The notes: generated from the letters alone by a model not told the origin. 64,000 nt of DNA from Limimaricola sp. G21655-S1 (GCF_027213785.1 NZ_JAPWGO010000005.1:1-64000), one strand, 5' to 3'. Shown: positions 53,352-62,405, counted from the stretch's first letter. A program made the numbers and translations.

Positions 53352-53663
53352 ATGCCCACGTTGATCCACACCGGCTGCGACAGCGAGAAGGAGGCGCGCA
53401 AGATCGCGCGGGCGCTCCTCGAACGCCGGCTCGCCGCCGCCGTCCATATCCGTAGGATCGACACGCTCTACCGCTGGGAGGGCGAGATCCATAACCATCT
53501 CGAATGGCGGCTGGACATCAAGACGGTCGAGGCACGCTGGAACGAGGTGGTCGCGGCCATCACCGAGCTGCACAGCTACGAAGAGCCCGCGATCTTCTCG
53601 ACCCGCATCCACCGCATCACGACCGGCGCGCTCGACTGGCTCGAGGAGAACTGCACCGAGTGA
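53352..53663 (+). CDS. cutA: CutA-family divalent cation tolerance protein
   Basis: A 103-residue trimeric PII-like ferredoxin fold. 'ARKIARALLERRLAAAVHI', 'IDTLYRWEGEI' and 'ELHSYEEPAIFSTRI' match CutA1, including the 'LYRWEG' strand and 'HSYEEPAI'. CutA proteins are linked to copper and other divalent cation tolerance, but their molecular role is debated. The usual metal-binding Cys is not at its common position; the single early Cys is residue 9. Confidence 0.9.
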   Translation: MPTLIHTGCDSEKEARKIARALLERRLAAAVHIRRIDTLYRWEGEIHNHLEWRLDIKTVEARWNEVVAAITELHSYEEPAIFSTRIHRITTGALDWLEENCTE

Positions 53664-53678
53664 TCGTGGGGTCTCGGC

Positions 53679-54203
53679 TCACCGCGTCCTCTCGGCCTCT
53701 TCCAGCATCTGGTAGGCCTCGTCCTTCTCGCCGGTCCCTACTATCTTGAAGGGGCGCTCGATCATGCGGTTGTAGGTCTGGAAGAAGACCTCGGCATCCC
53801 AGACCCAACCGTTGTGCAGATCGCCCAGCGTCCCGATATGGCGGTAGGCGCGCGACATGTTCGCGACCGCGACGATCCGGTCGTTCCGGACCATCTCGCC
53901 ATCTTCGTCGTTCTCCATCTTCAGCACGCCGATCAGCCGCGTCTGGATGAGCGCGCCGGCGGGCGTCGAGCCGGTGGTGATCAAGATCACATCCAGGCAA
54001 TCGCCATCGGCTACCTCGGTCCCCGGGATGAAACCGAAGCTGAAGGGGAAGGCTTGGCCCTCAGGCATTTCGATCGAGATGCTGAACAGACCGCTTTGGT
54101 CGAGATCGTATTTGTGGCGGCTATCCTTCGGCGTCTCGACGAAGACGTTGACAGCACCGTTCTCAGCGCGTGGCGTGGCCTTCTTCAGAGCCTCGTTGAA
54201 CAT
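53679..54203 (-). CDS. ppa: inorganic pyrophosphatase, family I
   Basis: A 174-residue enzyme that hydrolyses pyrophosphate to two phosphates. 'VNVFVETPKDSRHKYDLDQ' matches the substrate-binding N-terminal region, and 'EVADGDCLDVILITT' is the signature D-x-D-x-x-x-D with the three metal-binding aspartates. The common Pro in DGDPLD is Cys here. The end is shortened relative to Escherichia coli. It is probably a second, divergent copy. GAGGAG lies ten bases before the ATG. Confidence 0.9.
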   Translation of the reverse strand: MFNEALKKATPRAENGAVNVFVETPKDSRHKYDLDQSGLFSISIEMPEGQAFPFSFGFIPGTEVADGDCLDVILITTGSTPAGALIQTRLIGVLKMENDEDGEMVRNDRIVAVANMSRAYRHIGTLGDLHNGWVWDAEVFFQTYNRMIERPFKIVGTGEKDEAYQMLEEAERTR

Positions 54204-54372
54204 GGGTGATCTCCTCTTTGTGGCCTGGATCGGTTGCGCAACGAGGGCAGCCTTGCCCACCTCCGCCGGCAGGTGGGGAGCGTCATCTGCCGCTATGGCC
54301 ATTGGTAGAGTTCCTCAACCCCGTCTCTAGCGGACGCCGCGGCAAAGACCACGGCGTCGCGTCACAGCCCTC

Positions 54373-54723
54373 TCAGTTCCCGCTGGACGAGCTGTCGCTC
54401 TCCGACGCGTTGCTGTCGCTCGATCCGCTGTCGCTCGAATTGTCGGCCGAACTATCGTCGCTGCTCCCCGAGGCCTCGGAGTCCCCGGTCGCCGCTTTGC
54501 GGCACTCGATGTACTCGTCCTGGCTGACCATGCCGTCATCGTCGAGGTCCATCTCGGCGAACTCGGTCCGGCTCTGCTCCTCCTGGTCGCCATCAGTGGC
54601 GGGGCTGTAGTCCGAGGTGCAGAAGGAGTTGTCTGTGTAGACGTTGGTCGTGACGTCGCTCTGGGCCAAGGCCATGCCCGAGCCGAGAACCACGAAAGCC
54701 GCACTACTCAGCAGATGCTTCAT
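54373..54723 (-). CDS. exported EF-hand protein with Ser/Asp-rich tail
   Basis: A 116-residue periplasmic or surface protein. The signal peptide ends near residue 20 ('GSGMALA'). A single canonical EF-hand loop, 'DLDDDGMVSQDEY', is at about residues 59-71 and predicts Ca2+ binding. The last 40 residues are nearly only Ser, Asp, Asn, Gly and Glu, with 'SDSNASESDSSSSGN' at the end. GGGAG lies upstream of the ATG, and an EcfG-type promoter is 66 bases upstream. Confidence 0.75.
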   Translation of the reverse strand: MKHLLSSAAFVVLGSGMALAQSDVTTNVYTDNSFCTSDYSPATDGDQEEQSRTEFAEMDLDDDGMVSQDEYIECRKAATGDSEASGSSDDSSADNSSDSGSSDSNASESDSSSSGN

Positions 54724-54788
54724 CTTGGATCTCCCTTTCTCCCGATAGGCGGCCGCCCCCATGGCGGACCTACCTCTCCAGCCTTGAA

Positions 54789-54814
54789 AACCACGAGCGC
54801 GAAGGGGTGGTTCC
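54789..54814 (-). promoter_or_regulatory. EcfG-type promoter for the EF-hand protein gene
   Basis: Minus strand: GGAAC, 17 bases, GGTT, followed by TTC. Confidence 0.6.
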
Positions 54815-54957
54815 GATCCCGTCGGTGGAGGGGCCGGCCAGCCCCCTCGCCCGTAGCGCTCATCAGCCTCAGCTTGGGCTTGGCTGCGCCCCTCGGGGGG
54901 AACCCCCAAGCTGCGGATCTCTTGGCTTCTCGAAGCGCACAGTCAGGAGACCGGTGA

Positions 54958-56196
54958 ATGCAGCAGCTCTACCTGACGATGGCCCTCGCGGCCTTTACGG
55001 TGGTGGGGCTGGGCCTGACCTCCGGTCTCTTGCAGAAGCTGCCGCTGTCCCGGCCCCTGCTGGCGCTCGCGATCGGGGTGGCTGCGGGCCCTGTGGGGCT
55101 CGGGTGGATGCGACCCGAGGACTGGGGCGATCCGCACCTGATCCTCAAGGAAGCGGCCCGGGTGACGCTGGCCATCTCGGTCATGGGTGTGGCGCTGCGC
55201 ATTCCGGCGCAGGACCTGTCACGCCTGCGGCGACCGCTGCTGCTGCTCCTCGGACCGGGCCTACTCCTGATGTGGGCCGTCTCCAGCGGGCTGGCCTGGC
55301 TCGCCTTCGGGCTGGCGCCGCTGATGGCCCTCGCGGTGGGCGCGGCAATCACCCCGACCGATCCCGTGGTCGCGGCCTCGATCGTGACGGGCAAGGTCGC
55401 CAAGAGCTCGTTGCCGCGCGATACGAGAACCATCCTGTCGACGGAATCTGGAGCCAATGACGGGCTCGCCTACCTGCTCGTGCTCCTGCCGCTGCTGCTT
55501 CTGACGGAAGGTACCGAGGCGGGGCTGGGCCGCTTCCTGTCCCACACCATTCCGGTGGGGGTTCTTCTGGCCGTGGCCATCGGTGCTGCGCTCGGCGGCG
55601 TGACCGCCATCATCCTGCGGGTCGGTGACCGCCGGGGCTGGGTGGCGGAAAGTTCGATCCTCGGGATGACGGTGGCGCTGTCGCTGCTGGCGGTAAGCGC
55701 CGCGCATGCGGTGGGTTCGGACGGGATCCTCGCCTCCTTCGCCGCCGGCATCGCCTTCAACGCGCTGGTGGACCGCAAGGCCGAAATGGAGGACGAGAAC
55801 GTCCAGGAGGCGGTGTCCAAGCTGTTCACCCTGCCGGTGTTCGTACTGACCGGCGCGCTCCTGCCGTGGAGCGCCTGGGGGGCGCAGGGCTGGACGCTCG
55901 GACTGTTCGCGCTGGCTGTTCTCGCGCTTCGCCGCCCCCTGACCCTTCTGGTGCTGGCGCCCTTCATGAGGGTGAAGCGACGCGATGCCGTCTTCTTCGG
56001 CTGGTTCGGCCCCGTGGGCGTGGCGGCCATCTACTACGCGCTGCACGCACAGGAGATGCTGCATGACCCGCGGACATGGACCATCACCAGCGCCGCCGTC
56101 ACCGCCTCGGTCTTGTTGCACGGCGTGACGGCCAGCCCCGGGGTGTTTCTCTATGCGCGCGTGGCGAATGAAAAGGGCAAGTCCAGAGGTGGGTAA
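54958..56196 (+). CDS. CPA1-family cation:proton antiporter
   Basis: A 412-residue inner-membrane protein of about 12 helices. 'AITPTDPVVAASIVTG' (TDP motif) and 'TESGANDGLAYLLVLL' (the ND ion-binding pair) identify the CPA1/NhaP branch, which exchanges Na+ or K+ for H+. The C-terminal cytoplasmic tail is short, so no RCK or TrkA regulatory domain is present. GGAG lies eight bases before the ATG. It is divergent from the EF-hand gene. Confidence 0.9.
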   Translation: MQQLYLTMALAAFTVVGLGLTSGLLQKLPLSRPLLALAIGVAAGPVGLGWMRPEDWGDPHLILKEAARVTLAISVMGVALRIPAQDLSRLRRPLLLLLGPGLLLMWAVSSGLAWLAFGLAPLMALAVGAAITPTDPVVAASIVTGKVAKSSLPRDTRTILSTESGANDGLAYLLVLLPLLLLTEGTEAGLGRFLSHTIPVGVLLAVAIGAALGGVTAIILRVGDRRGWVAESSILGMTVALSLLAVSAAHAVGSDGILASFAAGIAFNALVDRKAEMEDENVQEAVSKLFTLPVFVLTGALLPWSAWGAQGWTLGLFALAVLALRRPLTLLVLAPFMRVKRRDAVFFGWFGPVGVAAIYYALHAQEMLHDPRTWTITSAAVTASVLLHGVTASPGVFLYARVANEKGKSRGG

Positions 56197-56507
56197 GCAG
56201 GGGGGCATTGCCGGCGGGAACCCGGCCTAGGCCCGATCACCAGCCCTCCGGGGCCGCCTTTCCAGTCCTGTCAACGGTCATCGCTTGTGAAAGCGGCTCA
56301 AACAGCAAAAAGACTGCGCTCCCCTGATGCGCAACAGGGGAACACAGCCTTGATCGACCGGACGAAAGGTCTGTAGGGGCAACCAAGGGCATGGAGGAGG
56401 GTTCCAAACTTTCGGGGATTCCCTTCTTCCTTCACCTCGAAACATGCAAAAGACCACGCCGTGTCCCGCAAGGGAGGCGCGGTCTTCGCAAGACATCAGA
56501 AAGTATC
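56197..56507. other. intergenic between convergent genes
   Basis: About 310 bases between the 3' ends of the antiporter gene and the SurA-like gene. No gene is seen. It has an imperfect hairpin near 56311-56345 that may terminate the antiporter transcript. Confidence 0.4.
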
Positions 56508-56538
56508 AGCCCGGATCAACCTTCGATCCATCCGGGCT
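56508..56538 (-). terminator. hairpin terminator of the SurA-like gene
   Basis: AGCCCGGAT and ATCCGGGCT form a nine-base stem with a 13-base loop. On the minus strand it is followed by a moderately T-rich stretch (GATACTTTCT), ten bases after the stop codon. Confidence 0.55.
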
Positions 56539-56548
56539 CTGCAGCGGC

Positions 56549-57376
56549 TCAGTTGCCGCTGCTGCCATTCTGCTCGTTCGACGAGCCATTGCTGTTGGAG
56601 CTGTCGGAGCCGCTCGTGCTGGCGCCATCGCTGGACTGGCTCTCATTGGTGCTGTTCGAGTTCGCGCCATTGCTGGACTGACCGCTGTCGCTGCTCTCGC
56701 CGGAATTGGCAGCGGCGTCAGACCCATTGTTCTGCCCCGAGCCGGATTGCGGGGTCACGGCATTGCCGCTGGCATCGTAGAAGACGATGTCGGCGCTCTG
56801 CTGCAGTTGGGTCTGGAGGTCGGCATAGGCCTGCTGGCGCAGCTGCTGTTCGATCTGCGGGCGCACCTTCTCGAGCGGCGGTAGCTCTTGGGTGTTGGTG
56901 GCCTGCAGCGCATCATAGGCGCCCTGGACAGCCTCGTCGGTGATGTCGTCCTCGAACTCCTGCTCGAGCCAGACCTGGATCATCGCGTCATCCTCGGCGT
57001 CGATGGTCGACTGCGCGACCAGCTGCTTCACCCGGTCGTTCTCGGCCAGGTTGGCACTCCGAGCCTCCTCGAGGATCAGCTCACGCATGACCAGCTGCTG
57101 GATGGCTGCGGAAATGACCATTTCGGGCGGCTGCGAGCGCCGAAGTTGATCGGGCAGCATGTCCACGAAGCGCATCAGGTCGCTCGTGACGATGTCGGTG
57201 CCGTTGACCGTGGCGACTTTCCGATTGTCCTGCGCCTGCGCCGAAGCGTCCTGGCCCTGCTGCGACTGTTGGTCCTGCGACTGGTTCTCCTGGGCCAGCG
57301 CGGGAACCGCGACAAGCCCGAGGCCAAACGCGGCCGTCAGCGCGGTGCCGTGAAGGAGTTGGCGAATACGGGTCAT
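56549..57376 (-). CDS. exported SurA N-domain-like protein lacking a PPIase domain
   Basis: A 275-residue periplasmic protein. After the signal peptide (ending 'AVPALA') and a Gln-rich linker, residues about 50-185 match the helical SurA/PpiC chaperone N-domain ('KVATVNGTDIVTSDLMRFVD', 'QQLVMRELILEEAR'). Where a parvulin PPIase domain would normally follow, there is a short helix and then about 80 residues of Ser/Asn/Gly-rich tail. It may act as a holdase chaperone without isomerase activity. GGAGG precedes the ATG, and an EcfG-type promoter lies 40 bases upstream. Confidence 0.8.
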   Translation of the reverse strand: MTRIRQLLHGTALTAAFGLGLVAVPALAQENQSQDQQSQQGQDASAQAQDNRKVATVNGTDIVTSDLMRFVDMLPDQLRRSQPPEMVISAAIQQLVMRELILEEARSANLAENDRVKQLVAQSTIDAEDDAMIQVWLEQEFEDDITDEAVQGAYDALQATNTQELPPLEKVRPQIEQQLRQQAYADLQTQLQQSADIVFYDASGNAVTPQSGSGQNNGSDAAANSGESSDSGQSSNGANSNSTNESQSSDGASTSGSDSSNSNGSSNEQNGSSGN

Positions 57377-57415
57377 AATGTCCTCCAGATTGTGTCTGGT
57401 GTCATCGACCCTCCC

Positions 57416-57440
57416 AACCGCGATCGGCGAATGCTGTTCC
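57416..57440 (-). promoter_or_regulatory. EcfG-type promoter for the SurA-like gene
   Basis: Minus strand: GGAAC, 16 bases, GGTT, 39 bases from the ATG. Confidence 0.6.
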
Positions 57441-57572
57441 GAGGCCGCTCTTCACGATTGCAATGCCACGCCCCTCCCTGCGTCGTTCCGGGCAGGCCAT
57501 CCGCCCTGCCTGAAACCGGAGCGCGGGGTGTCTCGTTCGCTTCCTGCAGGCACGCAACCAAGGGAAAGCACC

Positions 57573-59006
57573 ATGTCCGACTTGCCCCACCCCTGCCGGA
57601 TCCTGCGACCGGGCGAGACCTGTTGGAAGATGGCGCAGGCCGATCGTCTGGCGGTCATCGTGGATGCGGCCGATTACTTCTCCGTCATCCGCGAGGTGGT
57701 GCCGCAGGCGCGCCAGAGCGTCCTGTTCATCGGCTGGGACTTCGACACCCGGATCGAACTCGAGCCCGGTGCCCCGAAGGGCGAGGCGCCCAACACGCTC
57801 GGAGCCTTCCTCGACTGGGTGGCGGAGCGGACCCCCGGGCTACAGATCCACATGCTGAAATGGGACCTGGGCGCGCTGCAGACCCTGGCGCGGGGTTCGA
57901 CGCCGTTGATGGTGGCGGACTGGTTCTCGCATCAGAACATCCACATGCGTCTCGATCACGCCCACCCCTCCGGCGCCGCCCATCACTAGAAGATCGTGGT
58001 GATCGACGATGCGCTAGCGTTCTGCGGCGGCATCGACATCACGGCGGCGCGCTGGGACACGCGCGCGCATCGCGACGAGCACCCCCATCGCCGGCGTCCC
58101 ACCTCGAAGCGGCACTACGGCCCCTGGCACGACATCACCACCGCCGTCGGCGGCGAAGCTGCCCGGGCCCTGGGCGAGCTGGCCCGGGACCGGTGGGAGG
58201 CAGCGACGGGCGAACGACTTGCCGCCCCGATGCCGGGCGAGCCGATCTGGCCCGACAGGCTCTCGCCGGTGGCGATCGAACAGCCGGTCGCCATTTCCCG
58301 GACGCTGCCGGAATATCAGGGCCGCGCGGAGGTGCGGGAGATCGAGGCGCTCTACCTGGAGATCATCCGCCAGGCGCGCCATAGCCTCTACATCGAAAGC
58401 CAGTACTTCGCCTCGCGCCGCATCGCAGAAGCGATGGCGGCCCGGCTGCGCGAACCGGACGGGCCCGAGATCGTGGTGATCAACCCGCACAGCGCCGAGG
58501 GCTGGCTCACGGCCGAGGTGTTGGGCGCGGCCCGTGCCCGTCTGCTGAAACTGGTGCGAGAAGCGGACCATCACGACCGGTTTCGCCTCTACACGCCGGT
58601 GGCAACGGAGGGGACGCATATCTACGTCCACGCCAAGGTCGTGGTCATGGATGACCGGCTGCTGCGGGTCGGCTCGTCGAACCTCAACAACCGGTCCATG
58701 GGCTTCGACACCGAATGCGACCTGTCGATCGAGGTGGATGACGCGTCCGACCCGCAGCTGCGCGCAAGCATCGTCGGGCTCCGAAACGATCTCTTGGCCG
58801 AGCATCTGGACGTCCCCAACGCGACCGTAGAGCGCAGGCTGCAAGAGATGGACGGATCGCTCGTGCGAGCGATCGACAGCCTTCGCGGCGAGGGCCGCAG
58901 CCTCGTGCCCTTTGAGCCCTCCGAGTACGCGGATGTCGAGATCGATGCCTTCGGTGAAAACGAGCTGTTCGATCCCGAAAGCGTATCGAGCAGCTGGACG
59001 GGGTAG
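57573..59006 (+). pseudogene. phospholipase D-family gene interrupted by one amber codon
   Basis: The reading frame is continuous from 57573 to 59006 (478 codons including stop) except for TAG at 57987-57989. It encodes a PLD-superfamily protein. The stop lies in the first HKD motif: 'PSGAAHH*KIVVIDDALAFC', where Gln (CAG) is expected, so one C-to-T change explains it. The second motif is intact ('HAKVVVMDDRLLRVGSSNLN', His353, Lys355, Asp360). All sequence on both sides keeps coding character, so the mutation is recent, or the codon is read through, or it is a sequencing error. Intact relatives cleave or transfer phosphatidyl groups, as cardiolipin synthases do. Confidence 0.85.
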
Positions 59007-59035
59007 CCCGGTCTAGTTCAGCTGCCGGGACGCCC

Positions 59036-59296
59036 TCAGTCGGAGTCCGCCTTCTGGTAGAGCTTCACGAGCAGGTTGCCGAAGGCGCCGATGAACATGA
59101 AGAAGGCACCGAAGATGAACAGCCAGACGCCGACCGTCTGCCACTTCATGTCTATCAGCCCTGAATCGGGGTTCTGCTGTTCGAACGCCGGCAGAAACAA
59201 GACGCTGCCGGCCAGGAACATGACGTTGCCTGCTAGGCCCAGCGAGAGGTGGATCCATTCGTAGTCCTGCACCAGGGTCTTGATGGGGTTGGCCAT
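59036..59296 (-). CDS. YrhK-like membrane protein
   Basis: An 86-residue protein with two membrane helices. 'LVQDYEWIHLSLGLAGNVMF' and 'GVWLFIFGAFFMFIGAFGNL' match the YrhK domain, which usually occurs alone or in pairs with no known function. AGGAGG is seven bases before the ATG at 59296; a longer frame is non-coding. It converges with the phospholipase D gene. Confidence 0.8.
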   Translation of the reverse strand: MANPIKTLVQDYEWIHLSLGLAGNVMFLAGSVLFLPAFEQQNPDSGLIDMKWQTVGVWLFIFGAFFMFIGAFGNLLVKLYQKADSD

Positions 59297-59398
59297 CCTG
59301 CCCTCCTGTCTTGCGTATCCTTCCCTGATCCGGGTCATCCCGGACACGTCGAGAAGGCGCGTCCGGTGCGCCACCGGCCGCGCCCTCTCGATCCGGCG

Positions 59399-60400
59399 TC
59401 AGTCGCGCACCGGACGCCCGAACGCAGCACCTGCCACGGCGGCGACAAGGCCCAGCAGCGAGGCGATGAAGGCGGCCATCGCGGCGTTGCCCGCCGCATC
59501 GACCGCGGCATCCATGGCCTGGGCCGCCGTCTGGCGCGCCTCCTCCAGCGCCGACTGCGCCGCATCCACGGTGTCCTGCAGCTGCGCCTGAACCTGGTCG
59601 ATGAACTGTTCCGCTTCCGCCTGCGAGATGCTGAAGCGGTTCTGCAGCACCGAGAGCGCCTCGGCCCGATCCTCTTCGTTCAGCACCCCGCCCTGGCCGA
59701 ACAGCGTGCCGACGAGATCGTCGATCTCACCGGGGGCCGTGCTCGGCTGCTGGATGATCTCCTGGGCGGTGCCCTGCACCGCGTCGAGCGCGCGGCGCTG
59801 CTCAGCCTGATCGATCACCTGCCGGAAGATCTCCCGGGCCTCGGCCTGGAAGTTCTGCGGGGTGAGGCCCGGGGCATTCAGGGTCTGGCGGAGGTCCTGG
59901 GGCAGTGCTTCCATGCCGACATCGGGCAGCGCGAAGTCGGGCAGCTGCATGTCCTCCGGGATCACGGCCTGCGCCGCGTCGGCCACGTTCTTCGCCGTGC
60001 TGGTCAGAAGCGAGCCGGTCATGTTCACCAGGCTCATCGAGGCCGACACGCCGAGCCAGACGGCGCCGAGCGTGGTAAGCCCCCAGACGGCCGCGCCGTG
60101 CAGCATGCTGCCGGTCTTGTGCAGCACGCCTGCGAAACGGCCTGCCGCGTATCCACCGGCCAGCAGCGCCAGGATCTGCGACACCACGATCCACCACGGC
60201 GCCACCGAGGGCACCGCCCCGATCGGATTGGCCTCGGTCGGCTCGAGCGCGGCAAAGCCCCACCAGAGGCCCAAAAGGCTGAGCAGGATAAAGGCGGCGA
60301 GGCCGATGACGGTCCCGGCAAAGATGGCGCCCCAAGAGGCGCGGCCGCCCCGGTCGAGCGTGGCCTCCGTAGCCGTGGCGGCAGCTATGGTTGGCTTCAT
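59399..60400 (-). CDS. membrane protein with long helical periplasmic or cytoplasmic domain
   Basis: A 333-residue protein. Three membrane helices lie in the first 130 residues ('AIFAGTVIGLAAFILLSLLG', 'VVSQILALLAGGYAAG', 'GAAVWGLTTLGAVWLGV'). A Gln/Glu/Ala-rich helical region (about 150-300) follows, then one C-terminal helix ('AAFIASLLGLVAAVAGAAFG'). The frame stays open far upstream but the domain starts here, and AAGGGTG lies upstream of this ATG. No family function is known to me. Confidence 0.7.
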   Translation of the reverse strand: MKPTIAAATATEATLDRGGRASWGAIFAGTVIGLAAFILLSLLGLWWGFAALEPTEANPIGAVPSVAPWWIVVSQILALLAGGYAAGRFAGVLHKTGSMLHGAAVWGLTTLGAVWLGVSASMSLVNMTGSLLTSTAKNVADAAQAVIPEDMQLPDFALPDVGMEALPQDLRQTLNAPGLTPQNFQAEAREIFRQVIDQAEQRRALDAVQGTAQEIIQQPSTAPGEIDDLVGTLFGQGGVLNEEDRAEALSVLQNRFSISQAEAEQFIDQVQAQLQDTVDAAQSALEEARQTAAQAMDAAVDAAGNAAMAAFIASLLGLVAAVAGAAFGRPVRD

Positions 60401-60580
60401 CGCGATCACCCTTGTGTTACCTGTCCTAAGGGCGAACGGGAGAATTTCGGGATGGTCCCCCCAATTGGCGCCCGCCCTGGCTCGCAACAAGGCATCTCGA
60501 GCAGTCGTAGTGAGCCAGGCGGAACCCCCTCGAACGGCACCTGTTGACCTCCCAACCACAACGGCAGCGTTGATAGGCCC

Positions 60581-61477
60581 ATGCAGACAATCACAATCAC
60601 CGGCCCCAACCCCGACCTCATCCACGACATGATTGGGGGTGAGGACGTGCCCCATATCGAGATCGAGGCCGAGCTGTACCTGCCGGATGACACGAGCTCC
60701 CCTTGCCCGGCCGTGGTGGTGTCCGAAGGTCTGGGCGGGCTGCAGGACAAGCGCGAGCGGGATTATGGCCGCATGCTCTTGGACGAAGGCTACGTGGTCC
60801 TGGTGATCGACAGCTTCGGCACGCGAGGTGTCGGCAGCAATGGTGACTTCATCCGCGCCATGTCGGTGACCGAAGCGATGATGCTCGGCGATGCCTTCAC
60901 GGGGCTGCGTTACCTGGCGGGCCGCCCGGATGTGGACGCGGGCCGCATCGGCATCATTGGCTTCTCCTACGGCGGCATGATCACCCAACTCGCTGCCTAT
61001 GAGCAGCTGGCCCGGGCCTACCTTCCCGATGGGCCCCGCTTCGCGGCGCATGTCAGCTATTACGGCTGCTGGATCCCGCGCCTCGAGGATCCGAGGACGC
61101 CCGGCGCCCCGGTCACCATCCTGATCGGGGGAAAGGATCGCAACGTGAGCATCCCGCGGGTCCATGACATCGCCAGTGACCTGCGCCGCGGCGGCTCGCC
61201 CACGGAGGTCATCACCTACGAGGACATCTACCACCAGTGGGATGGCACGGATGAAACGCGGCGCTGGGTGCCCGCGAACCTGCGGAAGCTGCACCTTCGC
61301 GTCGGGCGCGATTACGGCATTCGTGACGAGAAGGGCTCGATGCGGATGCAGGGGCGCTGGAGCCGCCGGGCCCTGATCGCCCGGCGAACGGATCCGCGGG
61401 GTTACCACATCCTGCGCGACCGGCTGACGACGCTGGAGAGCAACGAAGTGCTGCTCGAACGATTGCAGACCATGTAG
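60581..61477 (+). CDS. dienelactone hydrolase-family alpha/beta hydrolase
   Basis: A 298-residue hydrolase. The nucleophile elbow is 'IIGFSYGGMITQL' (Ser about 128), the acid is Asp in 'ILIGGKDRNVS' and the His is in 'DIYHQWDG'. The DLH family classically uses Cys; Ser here is a known variation that gives ordinary esterase chemistry. The substrate is unknown. A weaker EcfG-like site (GGAAC-N16-TGTT, 60521-60545) lies 36 bases before the ATG. Confidence 0.88.
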   Translation: MQTITITGPNPDLIHDMIGGEDVPHIEIEAELYLPDDTSSPCPAVVVSEGLGGLQDKRERDYGRMLLDEGYVVLVIDSFGTRGVGSNGDFIRAMSVTEAMMLGDAFTGLRYLAGRPDVDAGRIGIIGFSYGGMITQLAAYEQLARAYLPDGPRFAAHVSYYGCWIPRLEDPRTPGAPVTILIGGKDRNVSIPRVHDIASDLRRGGSPTEVITYEDIYHQWDGTDETRRWVPANLRKLHLRVGRDYGIRDEKGSMRMQGRWSRRALIARRTDPRGYHILRDRLTTLESNEVLLERLQTM

Positions 61478-61714
61478 CTCCCCGTATGGGGCCGATGCCA
61501 GGTCCGCTCGAAGGCCAAGAGCAATCGGGCAATGCGGGCCCTGCCCACCGGGCCTGCAATGACCCGCAGGTTGATGGGATGCACTCCACCCGCGGCCCAT
61601 GGCTGGCAAGCAAGGGCGCGCCTCCCGTCCTCACGGCCGGGTCACGAAGCATTCAGGCATGGACCCGCCCCGGGCCCCACGTGTTGCGCCTGACCGAACG
61701 AGGGAGCACCCGTC

Positions 61715-62332
61715 ATGCAATGGCTCGCCGACCATAGCGCCGCCCTTTCTGTAGCGCTCAATGCGGCCATGCTTGTGGTGTGGATCTCCTACCTGAACAT
61801 CTTCCTGTTCAGCTTCCTGCGCCAGCGCCGACAGCTCGTGACGATCACCCAAGGCGCGGGCGCCGCTCTGAAAGGCAGGTGCTTCGTTTCCAACCTCGGC
61901 CTCGAGCCGATCTACATCGTCGAAGTCGTCATCGATCTCGTGGTAGCAGGCGAGCAGTGCCAGGCCGTGGTGACCGACCGGACGCTGATGAGCGATCAGG
62001 AGCTGCAGGATCCACGGGAGACCACCAATCAGGGCCCCTTGCAGAGCGGGCATCACAGCAGCATCGGCGAGTTCGGGGACCTGATCCGACGCGGGCTTTC
62101 GAGCAGTGAGTGCAATGGGACCCTCGACGAGGTCTCCGAGGTCACCGTCACCGTTGTCACGGCCACCGCAGCCAAGGGGGCCGTCACGGGCGCCCGCCGC
62201 GCCTTCGTCATCGAGGGGTCGGGCCAGGACCAGATCTTGCATGGCCGGACGCTGATGGCCGAGCAGATCACGGGCCGGGCCGCCAGCCGCAAGCTGCGTC
62301 GCGACCTGGAAAAGCGGCTGGGGATCAGGTGA
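61715..62332 (+). CDS. hypothetical membrane-anchored protein
   Basis: A 205-residue protein with one N-terminal membrane helix ('LSVALNAAMLVVWISYLNIF') followed by 'FSFLRQRRQLVTITQGAG' and a beta-rich domain ('CFVSNLGLEPIYIVEVVIDL', 'EVTVTVVTATAAKGAVTG'). The anchor probably places the domain in the cytoplasm. A frameshifted relative lies at 15025-15490. The family is not named to my knowledge. Confidence 0.7.
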   Translation: MQWLADHSAALSVALNAAMLVVWISYLNIFLFSFLRQRRQLVTITQGAGAALKGRCFVSNLGLEPIYIVEVVIDLVVAGEQCQAVVTDRTLMSDQELQDPRETTNQGPLQSGHHSSIGEFGDLIRRGLSSSECNGTLDEVSEVTVTVVTATAAKGAVTGARRAFVIEGSGQDQILHGRTLMAEQITGRAASRKLRRDLEKRLGIR

Positions 62333-62405
62333 GGGTCATACTTACGCCCATAGAGACGCACCGGCGAGACGCACCGGCCGCGTAGCCGGTAGGGCCGCTG
62401 GGCTG

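Noticed and set aside
54280-54315. GGAAC-N17-CGGC upstream of the pyrophosphatase gene
   Set aside because: The -10 part has only two of four consensus bases, so it was not listed as a promoter.
60401-61609. N-terminal extension of the membrane protein at 59399-60400
   Set aside because: The frame stays open over the dienelactone hydrolase gene but is antisense to it and has no protein-like character; the ATG at 60400 fits the domain start.
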